64,000 nt of DNA from Cinclus cinclus. Lineage: Eukaryota; Chordata; Aves; Passeriformes; Cinclidae. The translations under genes and the position numbers were made by a program. The notes under the pieces were generated by a model. That model saw only the letters and a list, made by a program, of their open reading frames with translations, was not told where the DNA came from and ran no database searches. The first letter of the stretch is position 1. Each line of letters begins with the position of its first letter. The stretch spans positions 132,974,392 to 133,038,391 of the forward strand of contig NC_085046.1 in assembly GCF_963662255.1 (NCBI RefSeq), written 5' to 3'. This document shows positions 1 through 15,049 of the stretch, piece by piece.

Positions 1-3000
1 ATTGTGCAATTAAAAGTATTCACAATTACATTAGTGCTGTAGTACTGCAAAGTAAAATTCATTGCTTACAAAGTTTTGCAGTTGCTATTAAGAATAAAAA
101 AGGTATACAACAACATTTTTCTGTGGTGATGTGCAATAGTGCTTTCTCCCATTTTTGTTTTTATTCAAGGGTAGAATCCACGTGAAAGAACAGGAAAAAT
201 ATTTTAAATTATCAGAAATGTGCAGAAAAATCTTCCAATTAGAGACTAATAAGTCATTCAGTGAGTTTTGTAAGTTTAATAGAGGTGATTGTACAGGCAT
301 ACTGATCTATTGTCATTGAAATGCAGTAGGCTTATATGTAGGTGGTTGGTTTAGACACAGAATTAAGAGGTGAGAATCTCTTTTTGTGTTTTGCCCTCTC
401 TTATAAAATTCCAAAGTAACAAAATGCACAGATAACTTTAACATGTGTCATTGCTAAAGTAGGGTAGGAAATTAAGTATTTTCTATCTTCATTTTTTTTT
501 TTAAATAGACATTTTTCTTCTCTGACAGAGTTTCACTTTGTACTCTCCTTTAAATTGCACTGTAGCACATTAAAGGCGCTTACAATGGTTTCAGTTTGAT
601 CATAGCAGAGGGGTAGGTAAGCAGCTGCCTGTGCCTCTTGTGTATGAATCGTGAATGATAATTTTTGGTTTTCTAAAACTGAGTATTAATTCATTGCAGA
701 TGAATGATGTTTGTGGTACAGGATATTCACACTGTATATTTGCATTTGTGCATTAGTAGAAATTTAAATATTTTTAAGACATTCAGCTGAGATTGAAAGC
801 AATGTAATTAGTGCTTTTTTTCTGGTATCCACTAGTTCTTGTTTTTATCAGCTGTACAATTACTAATGTTAAGATTCATATAGAGCTCTGTTTAATGAAG
901 GAAGGAGGTAACCAAGCTGTTAGTATTGCCAATTATTTCCATTAAACATAACATATACTTCATGAGTACTACAGAGGTGATGTACTGAACAGAAAACATG
1001 CTGCAGAGTCATACAGTGCACTGGCAAAAACTGCTTTTTGGTCACAACACCATTTCTTAAGTCAGAAGAAAATTGTCTGCATCGTATGATGACTAGAGCA
1101 AATTACAATGTGGACAAAATTTTTGTTTTTTAAAAAAGAGAGGAGCTTTTTTCTTTCTTACTCTATGATTTTTGTGAAACTTTAAAAATATGTCCCTAAA
1201 GCGGGTGAAGGAATCCCAGAGACTCTTGATGAGGTATTTTGACAGTATATATGTCCATGCTTTATTTTGTGACCAAGCACTCTAACACAAAGATATAATT
1301 GCTGTTAATTTAAGTACAGATTGTAAATTAAATGTTAGGTGAATCCAGTTTTCCTCTTCGATTTGCATGGGTATGCCTTCAAAGTTGTTATCGTCCCAGT
1401 GAAGATTTCACTTGCGGGTCTTTATTATTTTTTTCTATTCAAATGAGGGAAAAAACAGGCTTCCTACTAAATAAATATATATATATATTTGGCATTCTTA
1501 TATGTTCTCTAAAAAAATTCTGCGCTGTATTCTGTAAGAGCGCCTTTGTCATTCATGTTACAGGTATTCAGTGTGTACCAGTTTGTATAGCTTCTATCAG
1601 AAACCTTGAAGTTAATTTCTCTCTTTTGGATGCAGATGAAAAGATTTAACTAAAATAATAGGTTTGAGTTGGGAAGCTACTGTGATTAAGAAAGCGATGT
1701 ACCCCTTTAAAGGTATTAGCATAAAGATAGTGCATTTGTTTATTATGTTTCAAAATCAGCTTCTAGTATCTCTGCCACAGGTAACAATTGACTTTTCAGG
1801 CTTCAAGTTAATAGCCTTGTCTCTTGCTTGTAGGGATCAATATTAGTATTAATTAATCACCATTATCAGCCCTAGGATCTGGTTCTATTTGTTGTTACAT
1901 CAGCAAAATATCAATATAGAAAGTGGACTCTCTGATCGTCATGGCAACTTCATCTCTTGGGTCAAAGAAAGTTTATCTTATCTGTGCATGGAGAGTGGCA
2001 AACTGTTTAGGGATCTAGTTTGAACTCTAAGAACATTGATTTAGTTTTTGTTTGTGAATAGAAGCTGAATTCCAATCACAAGGGAGAGGTAAGATTTAAA
2101 TATTAATGCCCACAGGCTTGTCTGAGAGGGTGTCATTACCATTACTGTCGGATTGTCTCTTTGAGATGACACAATGGTAGAGGAGAATTGTGTAGTCAAG
2201 ACTATTTACAGTTTAGTAATTTGTGCTTTGGACAAATGGTATTTAAAGTATGGAAATTCTATGGTATGTGTTGCTTCTCCCAATCAATGTATGGTTAGTG
2301 TTTATTCCATTTAGTAACTGTAGAAATAGCATGGAAACATAATTATTAATTGGTAGAAGGAACAGATTTTATTATGCATTCTCCCTTCAGAGATTTTTAA
2401 AGAAAGTGTTTGAGAAGTGTAGAGAGAGAATATCAGTGTTTCACTCACTCTGGAATTCATAGCAAATAGGCATCATAGAAAATTTGAATGCCACAGTCTG
2501 GTTAGTTATCTTTGTGTTTTATTAGTTGATACAATTATCTCATGAGTTTGTGATAATACAATATCAATAATGCTATTTTATCATGTTAAAACTCTCCTTT
2601 TTGATATTAAGTGCTTCTTAAAAGTTCTCATCTTAGACAATGGACCTGAGATTCTTTGTCATATATACTCAGTGTGGTTAAATCTCACTTGGAGGGATTT
2701 AAAGACTTAATGATTGCAAGAACAAGGATTACTCTGAGACACAAGTGCACTTCCTTTACCGGGTTGTTTGTAAGCGTATGTATGTATTTATTTGTCTAAT
2801 AGTTCCTTAGGACATGCTTTATTGGAGACGAACATACAGATAAAGATACGTATAGATAAAGAGTATAAATATTCTGGCCTTCTAGATAATATTTGTTTAT
2901 TCTTTTTCATTCCTAGCATGTGAAGTAACAAAAAGTCTGTGTGTTTCCCTGATGCAGCTAAATATTGTTTTGCAAAATCCCAAATGCAGTAAGATCAATT

Positions 3001-4960
3001 CAGTACATTTTCAATATGGAAGAAGAGTTCTTATAAAAATTGCAAAATAGAACAACCAACCTAAACTCAAACACTTGCATAAAACTTGCACTGCAGAAGG
3101 AATCACTTTTCGGTATTGACATTTCTCATTGATTATTCAGTTTTATCTAATGCTTTGAAAGGGTAGTGTGATCATGAGTTGGTAGCAGATGCAGGCAGCT
3201 GTCACAGTAGCCTATTCTTTTTTAAAAAAGAAAAAGGGATCTAGTTCGATATAAATGTTATACAATCATCTGTTGTATTTTAATAGCTCCTGATATTGTT
3301 TCTGTAATCATAACATTGAAATTAGTTTGTATAAGTTAAAGTACTGCAATAAACAAAAAATGTTCCAGTTTTCCTATTATAGATATTGAATAAATTTTAT
3401 CCTCATTATTTTCCATCTATCTTTTCATTTTTCATATCTCATGTTTTCTGTGTTGAGGAAGGGTATTATGTAATACTGTCACCCTTTGTAAATGCTAGCA
3501 TTTTTTATATTTTTAAAAACTGGCTAGGATTTGAAAATGTGTTTAGTAAGTGTGATGATGTATTTATCATCAGAAACATTTTATATTTATAGAGCTAATT
3601 GGGTGCAAGGCTTATTTATCTCTTCAATCTTTTTTTAATATTCATTCAGTTTCTTAACTGCGAGTGCATAAATAAAGCTGGAGCAAGACCTTTAACTTTC
3701 TTTTTTGTTTTTGCTTACCACCATATTGTTTGGTAAAACTTTTATAATCAAAGTTTGTTCAATTACAATAACTTTACAATGTGAATATAATTTAGTAACA
3801 GAGTACTAAAAATAGCAATGCTTAAGTAATTAGTAAATTACTCTGACTTATCTTTATAAACTCTACTTTTCCATTACTCTTTGGACTCATGTAAGTGATG
3901 TTGCTTTATTCTTCCGGAGAACTGAGGCTTTCAGACTGTGATTAGCTGGTACAACTGCATGTCACACGCTGTTTTTACTGCACTCTGTTCTTTTACCTTA
4001 GATTCAGTATAGCAGAGGACAATAACAATCTTCTTGATTTTTTTAATACTTTTCCATTTTTCCTTTCTAAATAATAAAGCTCTGATGCTAACTGCAGTAA
4101 AATACGACAGCATTTTCCATGTTACTGGGTTTCCTATCCACCTAATGCTTTTCTGGAAGGTATAAATATATGAGAAACTTAAGGAATACAATCCTTAACT
4201 TCATTTCTAGAAGCAGTCCCTTTGATAATATTTAAAATGAATGTGAAATGTTTATTGGATAGAAGCTTAAAAATACCCACAACCACAAATTGTTTCAAAC
4301 AGTTTAGTGCATGTAAAATTAGAATGTAGAGTAGAATAGAGACTAAATTTAAATTAAGCGTTTTCTTTACGTTCAAAGGAATTCCATGATTTGTGTTTTG
4401 TCTCCCGTGCTATACATGTTCCATTTCATATTATCCAAGAAGTAGAAGTCAACTATCATGGCAAAAGTTATATAGAAAAATATAATTACTTTCTAAATAT
4501 ACTTGCAATTAGTATTGAAAAGTGATTTTTAATGAGAATAGAATGAATTTCACTGTAAAATAAGAAATTCCTCACAGACTCAAATACAATGAGAGAAGTC
4601 TTTCTGTGTGTCTCTTGTAATGATTTTCTGTGCCGAAATGGAATAATCTTGGAAAGAATTTTCGCAGTGATACATGGAGGTGTTCATTAGGCTGACAAGA
4701 AATTCTGTACAGGGTGTTACTATTTCTTACTTTTGTAGTTGCAGCACAAGCCTCAAAGGAGTGGTGTGTTTTACTCATGTAATTGGGATCATCATTAGAA
4801 CCCTGCTACTTAAGACTTGTTTTTCCTTTATTATTGAATGTGTAGGTTAATATTTATAAGGTATTGTGAAAAAAATTGCAGGGACATTGTCAGATCTTCT
4901 TGAAATTTTGTGTAAATTCTATAGATACCTAGGTTTTGTTTTCACTTTTCAATTTCAAAT
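1..4960. other. Intronic, no recognised element
   Basis: AT-rich single-copy-looking DNA. Contains a short (TA)n near 1,471-1,488 and a perfect T6A6 palindrome near 3,216-3,231. No repeat family, exon or RNA gene recognised; the longest open frame (105 codons at 1,332) has no protein-like features. Confidence 0.6.
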
Positions 4961-6184
4961 TCAGGCTTCATATTAGATGGCAATAAAGATCCCTTCTCTG
5001 AAGTTTTGAAGAAGTACAGCAACAATTTTCATCAGTTTATGCAGCTTTATGTAAAGAAAATGAACCATCTGTAACTGATGCGTCAAAGCAGGACACAATT
5101 GTTAAGCCAATGAAGACAGTGGTAAATTTACCAGAGCTGAAGTAGCAGTAGTTTTTCTAAAAAAAGCCCTCAAAAAACCTGTCTCCACTCCCTCCCACCC
5201 TCTCATGATACAGAATTCACTAATAAATATGTATGAAAAGGCTTTTGGAAGCAGTAACAGATAATTTTTGGAAGCTTTCAGTCATACTGGTTTTTGAGTA
5301 TTGTATCTGCTAATTGTAGTTCATCCATTTCAGGACAAGTATAGACAAAATGCTCTGGTTTTATAGGATGCAGAAGAGAAAATCTGTGTGTCCATAGAGG
5401 TACTGATTTTTAGGGCAGTTTAAATGTGTCAATACTCTATATTCACATGAAAAATGCTGAAGTACAATTGAATAGCAGCATGTATGTGAATAGGATGCAG
5501 TACTTCTGAGAGGCCCTTGGCTCCCAACTGGCTTAAGTTTATAAGGAGCCTACCTATTTTTTTTTTCATAAAAAATGCATATATATTTCTATTAAAAAAA
5601 AAACAACAAACAAACAACCCTGAACTTACTTGATAGTTGTGCCAAAAATGCATTGTGGTATTTCAGTGAACACTAGGAAACTTAAGAACTGAGAAAAAAA
5701 ATCTCAAATATTTGACAGTTTATCTGGAAAAAATATTAGCTAGTTGCTAAAAATATAAGTGCACTCTTTAACAATGTGCATCTTGGACAAACAGACGCAT
5801 ATTTTGTCATCAAGTTACTTAAGCTTCTGAAGTCAGGGCTACAACTGGGTCAGATGATAAGATGAGCACAACAGAAAAACGAAGAGTGGCTCTGATAAAA
5901 ACTGATTGATTGATGTCTGGCTTCCCCACCATCACAAGCAGTTGACAGTTAGTTTGGGATCAGATGATTTGGCTTTTGCGATAGAAGATGGGGCCTGGTA
6001 GGCAAGTCTGAAGGACAAAAAGGTCAGTTTCTGTACAGTGTCAGGCAGTCCTGGGTTCCCACAAGGTGGGGTATTGGATTAAGATTTTCTTTAGTTACGA
6101 GACTTAACATTCCATGGTCCACGGAAAGGTCAAGTAATCTGGTCAGTATTAATACAAAAATACAAAAGACTTTTTAAGTTGTGA
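4961..6184 (+). pseudogene. Candidate retropseudogene relic, parent unknown
   Basis: Several same-strand, protein-like segments follow one another in shifted frames. They are 5,002-5,142 (starts SFEEVQQQFSSVYAALCKEN, ends at a TAG), 5,144-5,233 (SSSFSKKSPQKTC), 5,232-5,261 (YEKAFGSSNR), 5,826-5,906 (GSDDKMSTTEKRRVALIKTD, then TGA) and 5,951-6,184 (SLGSDDLAFAIEDGAW, several in-frame stops). Composition is unlike random AT-rich intron: hydrophilic, rich in Ser, Lys and Glu, with balanced third positions. No splice junctions link the pieces, which suggests a decayed processed copy. A pyrimidine-rich CAATTTCAAATTCAG at 4,950-4,964 could be mistaken for an acceptor. I do not recognise the parent gene and do not claim one. 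Chance open frames are the alternative. Confidence 0.35.
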
Positions 6185-9100
6185 GAGAAAGGAATGAAAA
6201 CAGAGGAGGTATACCTGTTGGACCAGTGAATAAGAGGAAAAAAAAAACATTTTTGCTGTTCAATTTCTGTATTTACTTTAAGCATCATAGTTTATAGAAT
6301 TAAATGATTTATAAAATCTGACTTTAAAAATGTGGTTTCCACGGTAGATTTTTCACTGCAGCTGTGGTGAGTTTTATGTTACTTACATTTTGAGAGACTG
6401 TAATGAAACATTGTGGATAAATTAATTTCAGCTTGTGAAATACTGTGATTGTGTGACCCATAATGTAGAGGATAGCACATTGTATCTTAATTATACAAGT
6501 ATGTATTTTTCACTAGATTAAGAACAATTAGTATTTTATACTTAAATAGAATTAAAATAAATTTATGTGAAGAGTGTTTTTGTGAACTGGAGATAATTTA
6601 TCAATCTATGACCATACCATGACCACCTGAGTGTTTATGAGGTTTCTGTGTGTTTCAGAACACATTTACAATTAGCACTCTCTGTTATAATCACAGAAGG
6701 AGAGAAAATGTGCAAATGAAAATCAAGACATAATATCTTTGGAATGGAAAAGATTTCAAGATGGCCACGAAAATGTGTGCAACTGCCACAGAATTGTAAT
6801 TTGGACAGCTTGGATTTGAATTTAGAGTTTTGGACAGTTTGATACTCTCTAGAAATCCTTTATAATGTATCGCTTTTCTCTGAGTTTTAAGGGTCACATC
6901 TCCAAAGGACAGTTGGGTCTCAGCTAATGCTGCTGACTTAATATCAGTAAGATGAATTCTGCAAGGTGCTGTATTGCTGATAGTATAGTTGGAATGCAGT
7001 ATTAAAGAACCTGTAGTGTAACCTGGAGTGTTACCAGTAATATGTGATCAGTGCGGGTGAACTAGTGGCCGTTTGAACAGTGATTAGTTATATTTCAAGA
7101 AAGGTTGTTTTCTTTGTGTCTAATCTCTAGTGATCTGCTTCATTTAAGAAATAATAATTAAACAAAAGATCTTTTCCAAGAAATGCACAGTTTTATCCTG
7201 GCTATTTTTGTGCACCTCTTCTAAGGTGTATGCTGAAGACGTATTTAAAAACACAGAACTCAAGGTTTAGAGAATTATTTTGAACGCAGATTATGACAAG
7301 ACTGCGGAAGTGTTTAAGAGCATCTCCAGTATTATTTGTATTGTGGTGCATGCATCCCTTTGGTGTCAGAGCTGTGTTATGTTTTCATACATTATTACAC
7401 TGATCTCACAGCATTACTACAAATTGGAAGTGAACTATAAAAGCCTGTAATAGTTTGAACATAGGGTTTAGATTTTCAGATGTGTTTCTCTGACAAATGG
7501 GTTGCATCACAGAATAGTTCTTTTTTGAACATCTTGTACTGAAGTTTTTCTAGATACAATTATACGCATAATAAAAATGAAGAGAGCTTTATTAGAGTTT
7601 TCTTCAAAGTATAATGCTTGGGTCTGACCAGGATGGTAGCCTTCTCTGTTGGCTCTTTGGGAATTTTACACCTCTAGGCTATACAACTGAGACCCATGGT
7701 TATACAAAGGGGAAAATTTGGGTTGGTAAATCAAAAAGGGGAGAAAAATTAATATTGCCAAAATAATCAAAATCAGCAGCTTTTACAAATGAAGAGTAAC
7801 AATCAGTTACTTAGACCATCTAGACTGTGTAATTTTATGATTAGTCCTGCAGCTTAGGAAATACCATTTTAATGGAGTGTGCTTTTGGGCATGTTATGAC
7901 TGGTCTGATCAGTTTTATATTCATTTTGAGGTTCTTTGACTCTTGGTTCAGAAGTTTTCACTGTCAAGAAAGGTCAGATTAAGGTAGGGCATTATTATTC
8001 CTCAAGTTCTGGGTAAATTTGTTTTTGAACATCAATTGTCAATCAAAGCATTGTGTTTGAAGCTATGGCCTTTACATTATAAAATAAATGAGAAAAAACC
8101 ATTTGGTGTGTTACTCTTGCTATGTGTAAATTCTTTCAAGTTTTTAGAGTGATTTTTGCACCGGCAATACCAGTGTGAGAGAAGAATAGCACACATTTTG
8201 CACAAATGCACTCATTTTTGAAAATGAAAACCTACTTCTGCATTCACAGAAAATTCTTTTAGAATACGGATGTGATGCCATCAGGGAAATAATTGCAGTT
8301 TTGGATTGTATTTCATGTTTAACTTGGTATGATTTTATGTTAATCTAGTCCAACATTCTTCCTAAATACTTTAAATCGGAGTCCTGAGTTGTGTGTGGGT
8401 ATGAATTTTGTTTGCAGGGGTGTTATAAAACATAAAAAAAAATCAGAAAGACTAATCACATTTATTATTAAAATATTGATTTGATATTTAAAAAACATTT
8501 TTAAATGCTTTGCAATCACTTTGCTAGTCTTTATTAATTTCTTAGTGGGCAGATGTTCTTGTTACTAAAAGTACCAAGATGCAGATGGTATTATTTGGCA
8601 TCTTTTTAGAGGCTTCACTATTATGTGTGGTGAGCTGAACGCTAAACTAATACATGATTCTTCAATGGCATTTCATACTTGCAAGAAATTATTTAAATAA
8701 CTGGCTTTGTAACAGGTCATGTAAGAAAAAACCCCACTCTTAAAAACAATAATCACAACATAAATAGCAAGTTTTGCGTTACTTCATGTATAGAAGTGTT
8801 TTGACTAATGATTTGAACTTAAGAATTATTTCAAATAATATAATTTTTAGGAATCTGTTACAATAATCCTCATTTAAATAAACATGTGTATATGTATCTA
8901 GATATATGTGAGAATTAGTGTGAATTGAGGCTGAAATTGATGTATAGCAACAATTTAGCATAAGATACATTTATTTTGTTTGAAGTGAATAACATACCTT
9001 GGGTAAAGATAATAGTAATCATAAAGAAGAAGCTTCAAATTAGAAAGTAATTGATTTTTAATTTTTTTGAGTAATCTTGCATGCTGTATCTTAAACAGAC

Positions 9101-12100
9101 CCCTGGAAACATGCAAACTCTGGAAAATATTGCCTCTATTTCAGTAATACAAAAATGAAAGCTTATGATTTAGGTTTCCTAATGTGTCAATCTGTAATTT
9201 TCAATCCATTTTTGTTGTTGTTGTTGTTTGTCTGTGGGGATTTTTTTTTGTGGGATTTTTGTTATTAATTGTTGACTGGTGTTAAGGAATTCTCAACACC
9301 GACAAGTCTTGCTGACATCAGTTAAGATGCCCTAACTAGTGCTGTCAGGAGTAGCATCTAAATTCTTGGATTCTTTCATGCCTTTTTCTGTTGGTAAGGT
9401 ACTGTTCTCCTCCTTTTATTAGAAATTACCATGTGTGTGTAATATAAATGCATTATATACTTTGCGTTCGTAAGTGTTACTATAGCAAGCATGGCTCTTG
9501 GTAGGTTTTCCTTTCTGTCTTGCAGAAGACCTGCAGAAAAATTTAATTTCTGATTAAAATCATACTTTGTATCAAGACTGTGTAGGGGGAGCTGCCATGA
9601 AACCTCCAAAATCAAACAGTTTGCCATGTTTGTCATATTAAACTGCTGCTAATGCTTGGACTTTTGTCCTGGAAATAAGTTCTTTGTCCTAGGTTTTAAT
9701 GTTATACAGTTAGAGGCACAATCATACACAATTTTATTTTCTTCTAGGTTGTTATCTTAAGTTTCGAAAATTTTAACTGCTGTGCCAAAAACTCTTTCAT
9801 TTATTTTAGATATTTTACATTCTGAGTGATTTTAAGATGCCAAGCATTTTCATAGACACTGTTATGCCCAGACAAATTTTTCTTAAAACAGCAAACAAAG
9901 ATGTCCAGTCTGGCGGGGGGCTTTTTGCACCTTAAGGATCACGTATCTTCAATTTATGCGTAATTGCTTTCTTTATGTAGCTCTCATTTTTAATATACAA
10001 GCATGTATAACAGTATACTGTTACAAAGAAACCAGGCATATTATGCAAAACTGAACTGCATTTATAGAGATCATGAATAATTTTGCTAATAGAGGTAATA
10101 TAAAACAAGACTGTAAATGAAGGATTTTGAATTTCTGTGAATTACCTTTATAAGGAAAAGATACAGAGACTGGCAGAGGTAAAGTTTCATATGGAAGTGA
10201 GTGAAGATGTTTTCTCTCAGCCTTTTAAGAAACAAAACTTGAGTGAAAATAAAATGTATTTATTGGAACTGAGCTACTGCACAACACTTAGATTAGCTCT
10301 GATTGAATTATTCATAGAACATTATTTTGCCCATATGTGATAATCTGTTTTTATTTTATTTTTTTTAAGCTTTTCACAAAAAGTCCTGTTTGTTATGCTT
10401 TAGCTTTTAGTTGTTTTCATGTAGCATGTTGAATGTTTGCTGTTGTATTCTTGCTTGTTTGTATTAGATTTCAGTATTGTAAGTATGACTTGAAAGCTGT
10501 TAAACATGAGAAAAGCCTAAAAAAAATTAGTGTGAATTCTGTCTCTTCCTAGGAGGGGAAGTATCATGAAGAATGAAGTATTGTTTGTTCATTTGCGGGC
10601 AAAGAGAAATAAATTACTGAATCCAGGGAATTTAGGACATCATAATACCTTTTTTTCCTCCTTCATTTTCTTTCTTTTGTGAGGGAAGAAGAGCACAGAA
10701 CTTGTTTGTACTATGTACAGGAACACTGAAAATGTGTAAGGTGTAATTGTTGACAAATTTGATAGATTATACATTGAAATATATTTTGATACTTGAATTA
10801 TGTGATTGCATTTGTATGTAAAATGTTAAGAAAAACTGTGGGCACCCCTGATGTCTGTTTTGTTGCCTAATTAATCATCTTGTTAGAGGAACTTCAGGAG
10901 AGTGTGTTAAATGTTCTGCATTTTGTATAAAGTAGTACTTTATTAGTGAAGTATACGGAATGAATGTTTGAATTCCATTTTCTGTTGCACATTAATGATG
11001 CACTGCTCGTTCTAATTGTGAGTTCATATAATGGCAAGGTGTTATGCCTGTGATAACCTGCATATAGCAGAAAATATGTATTTAAATTGTTATGCCATTC
11101 CTTGGTTTTTTTGCATTTTGATTGTCTGAGTGGTTCATCCCTTATATCTGATGGAAGTTAGTTATCTGATAATAATTATTTAATCTCTGTTGGAGTAAAA
11201 CAGTTGTTAGTGAGTGACAGACTCACTTTTGAAGTATGTTTGTAACCTTGCTATAGGAATTACATTTTCTCAGACTAACAGAAGATACATTCCGTAGACC
11301 AAAAATTTCTTAAGAATACATGTATCATTTTTCCATTTTTCTTGGGCTTTTTTGGTGTTAAAAGAAAACTACGAAGCAGCAGTGTCAAAGCCATATATCA
11401 TCTACTAATGGAGACTGATTTACAGGTTAATCTTTGTGCTCCTGGCTAGTAATGGAGAATAACCTGTGGGTGGAATTTGTAGACAGAGTTTGTTGCATTT
11501 CAGTATGAGATTTCTTCTTTGTACTTCTGTCATGTTCTCTTAAAATTTGGCGAGTAATAGTTTGGTCCTTTGGATTTTTCCTATTGAAGGACAAACAGTA
11601 TCATTACTCAGGTTTTGGCAAAACTGTAAATCAGGTTGGAAATTATATCTCAGGCAGGTACTGGTAAAGCCTGGAATAGAGCCCAGGGCATTTGTGACCT
11701 ATTTTCCTGATAAAGCACAGTTTTTTGTTTACTTTAACCCTACTCACCTCTGCAATAGAAATACCTCTTAATAAAAAGGAAGACAGAATCTCTTGCCTTG
11801 ATCAGATGATTCTAATAATGAAAAGCCAGGCCCAATAAGAGATTGATAAGTATTGATTGATATGATTGATTGACATTTACATTCTCATAATTATGCATAT
11901 ATACAATAAGAAACAAAGATGTTAAATGTATGTATAGCTGGTCTTCCTATATAGCAGTCTGCCTGTTGATTCCAAAAGCCAGTAATTTGCTGAGTTAACA
12001 GGAACTATATGAAAGTAGTGCCATGTGGCCCTTCATGGATTCACTATATGAAGTAATTAGGCTAAACCTTATATGCACATTCATTGCACCAGGCAAATGG

Positions 12101-15049
12101 GGAGAAGCTAGTGATTGTAATTGGGTAAATGGTGTAAATTTGGGAGTGATAAACTTGGGAAAAGACAGTATTTTTTGGTAATCCCACTTGACGTCCAAAG
12201 CACTTTCCAAAGTTGCCAGTAAATAGAACTTAGTAAATAATGGGGATCTCAGTGTTCTGCTGGCTACTACTGAAGGAATAACTGCTGTTTCATATTTATA
12301 CATCTTACCTTAGATGAAACACTTTTCTAAAAATTGAATATCAGTGTTTCGTTGGATCTTCTTCATTAGTGTGAGTGGTAAAACATACATTTATTTCATT
12401 TCTGCAAGGTAGTTATTATTTTCCTTTTTGAAAAATATATGCAGAGCGAAAAACAGTCCCTTTACAAAACATTAAAGGTAATTTAGCCATTTGTCAAGTG
12501 GGGTTTGTTTTTCTTTGTTTTTTTTAAGGAATGTATCATTAGATATAGTACTTCTGTCTCATAACAGCTGGGAAATTACAACTTTAAAGTCATCATTTCT
12601 ATAAATAATTTAAGAATACTTTTCTAAATGAGTAACTAAAATTTTTCAGCAAAACTGCTGAAGTTATGCCATACTGGAAATGGTGGCAAATTTTCAAGAA
12701 ATTGTGGACTCTCCTTCACAGTTGTTTTACATCTAGCATTCTGTGTTTGTGTTATGTGACTGAAGAATGTCACTGAAGTCACTGAAGAATGAATATAGGA
12801 ACAGCAATTAAACTGAAAAGTGAAAGGCTTTTTGACCACCCTGTTTATGACTTTGGTGGCATCCTTTCTTGATTTGTGTCCTCATTGAAGGCCTTATCAC
12901 TGCTATAAATGAATATGAGTACAGTGTGGGGAACTCCTGAAGTGTGTTAAAGATAGATACTGTAAAAGATGGATTCAAATCAGCTTAAAGAGAGATTTCT
13001 TCAAACTAAGTTTTTTGTTCAGTCCTTAATAATTGATGTAAAGAGAAAACGATTATTTTTTACCTTAGACATTTAAAAAGCTCTTAACTTTCCTAATTGA
13101 ACCAAGACATACTTCATCAAAAGAACAGAGATTAAATATGACAGTATTGGCATTTTTAAAATACCAGAAAAGGAGAAAAACAATGAGCAAAAATTCTTTC
13201 AGGAGTCACTTGCATGTTGCAGGTGAAAAATGACATAATTAAAACACAGTTAGGTGAAAGCTGGTCATAGGTTTCATTAAAATCAAAGTGAATTTTTCAA
13301 GTACGATTTCAAATTAAATGTTAATTTAATAAATTAGTGGAGATCAGTGAAAGGTCAGTCTGGAATGCAAAGGGTTAAAATGCTGTAGAGTGACCTGAAC
13401 AGGGAGTTGTTGTGTCTCTGAATCCCAGACATACTTTATTAGGACAATCCAGCTGGTTTTCTATTTCTATCTCCTCATTATCAACACGCTTATGGTATGG
13501 CCTCTTCCCCCTCACTTCCAATGCCAAGAATTTGGCAGGGACACCATGTGAGGAGGTCATAGACTGATTGAGAGGAAAAATGAAGTTCAGACTGCAGCAG
13601 AGATGCAGAAAAAGTGAATCCAGTCGGTGAAGAGCTAAGGTTTTTTGCTGTATGGAGACTACCAGATGAGGGTTTGTTTTTTTTTCGTTTTGAGCAGTGA
13701 TTACAGCTCTGTGTGAAATTAAACTACAGACAGGAGGTTTTGTTTCTGTCTTACTGAAAATGCTCTAAAATAGCAGTCATGCTCAAGGAATTGCATATGT
13801 AAAATCAGTAGAAAAATGAACAAAGCAAATAATGTTTGGCATCTTTTATATATTTTAAGAAGAATAAAAGCTGAAATTATACTGTTTTTCTCTGGAAAAG
13901 GAAAGATTTATAAATAGAAGCCTCATAGTGTTAAATTTCTCTATGTGTTGGATCCAGCTTTCTCTGATGAGGGAAAGAAAAGCAACCTCCAGCAAATGTG
14001 CAAAGGAAGGAAGTGGGAGGAAAAAAGTATTTTTCACACATTTCCATAGTTTCCATTTAAATATCTATATCTATATATATAAATATTACTGCCTTATGAC
14101 ACATGGTTTCCATCAACAGGTATATCAGTTTAGTATTAATATTGATGAAACTCTTTGCATGATTTGTATTGATCAAACAGGAAATAAATTTGGTACTTTT
14201 TGTGTCCAAAACCATGGATCAAAGCAGATGAAGAAAAAATAGAAAGATTAGCAGATCAGTTTCACTCGGTAATAGACCTATTTTAATGTCTTCAAGACAC
14301 TATGCAGTGCTTCATTTCACTGTGATATGAACTATCTCAGATCTGTGGTAATACTGTACTAAAAAAAAATAAAATTGGTTCTTACTGTTTTCCTGCAATT
14401 CCCCTTTAACTTAATGGAACAATGTCTGAATAGAAAAGTGAGTTAATTTCTTGTGTGTGCAGGGAGATACTGATTTTGTAGTTCTTACCTCCCTATAATT
14501 CCTATTGAAACAGATAGAGATTGTGTGCAAAAGGAGTGGTAGGACAAATATCTTTGTCACATATTTGATTTCCAGATTTTTGCACAACTGATGCTAGTGA
14601 TGGTCTCTGCATTTGCACTATGGGGCTAATGCTGATATTTGACCATGTGTTGCAGTTTTAAACTCTAAGACCAAATGATTTCTCAGTGCCAGTGTTCAAA
14701 TCCCATTTTAAATCTGTGACATGAGCCATGTGGTTTAGGGGGATGTGACCCTAAGATGTCCAAAGAAGATGTTAAGTGATTTAAAAGAAGAATGAACATT
14801 CTTAGAAGGCCTTGATGCTTAGAAGTTCTAAATTTTTGTTAAACCACAGTGGAAGAATATTGTCCTGACTAGCATACTGTCCTGAATTTCTTACCAGTGG
14901 TAGCGGTGCTTTTAGTGCATGGGAACAACTAGAACTGGAAAGAAGCAAAAAGTATGACTTAGAAATGGAGACGTGCTTGTAGGGTATGGGATAGGGGGAA
15001 TAAGGGAGTGAGAGAGAGCAAGAGATACTGATGTTTGTGTGTGGTGTTT
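6185..15049. other. Intronic, no recognised element apart from simple repeats
   Basis: AT-rich. A 16-bp perfect palindrome, TAACAGTATACTGTTA, is at 10,008-10,023, and clustered GATT units occur near 11,840-11,872. The open frames have no recognisable domains. Nothing else supported. Confidence 0.6.
9209..9230. repeat. (TTG)n microsatellite
   Basis: Five TTG units within TTTTTGTTGTTGTTGTTGTT. Confidence 0.85.

Noticed and set aside
1771..1790. TCTGCCACAG|GTAACA as a recursive splice site
   Set aside because: The pyrimidine tract is short and interrupted and the donor half is weak.
4950..4970. CAATTTCAAATTCAG as a true acceptor for an exon at 4,965
   Set aside because: The downstream frames carry stops and shifts and there is no donor that would leave an open exon; a pseudogene or chance is simpler.
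11640..11670. CTCAGGCAG|GTACTG as a recursive splice site
   Set aside because: The acceptor side is purine-rich and unlikely to be used.
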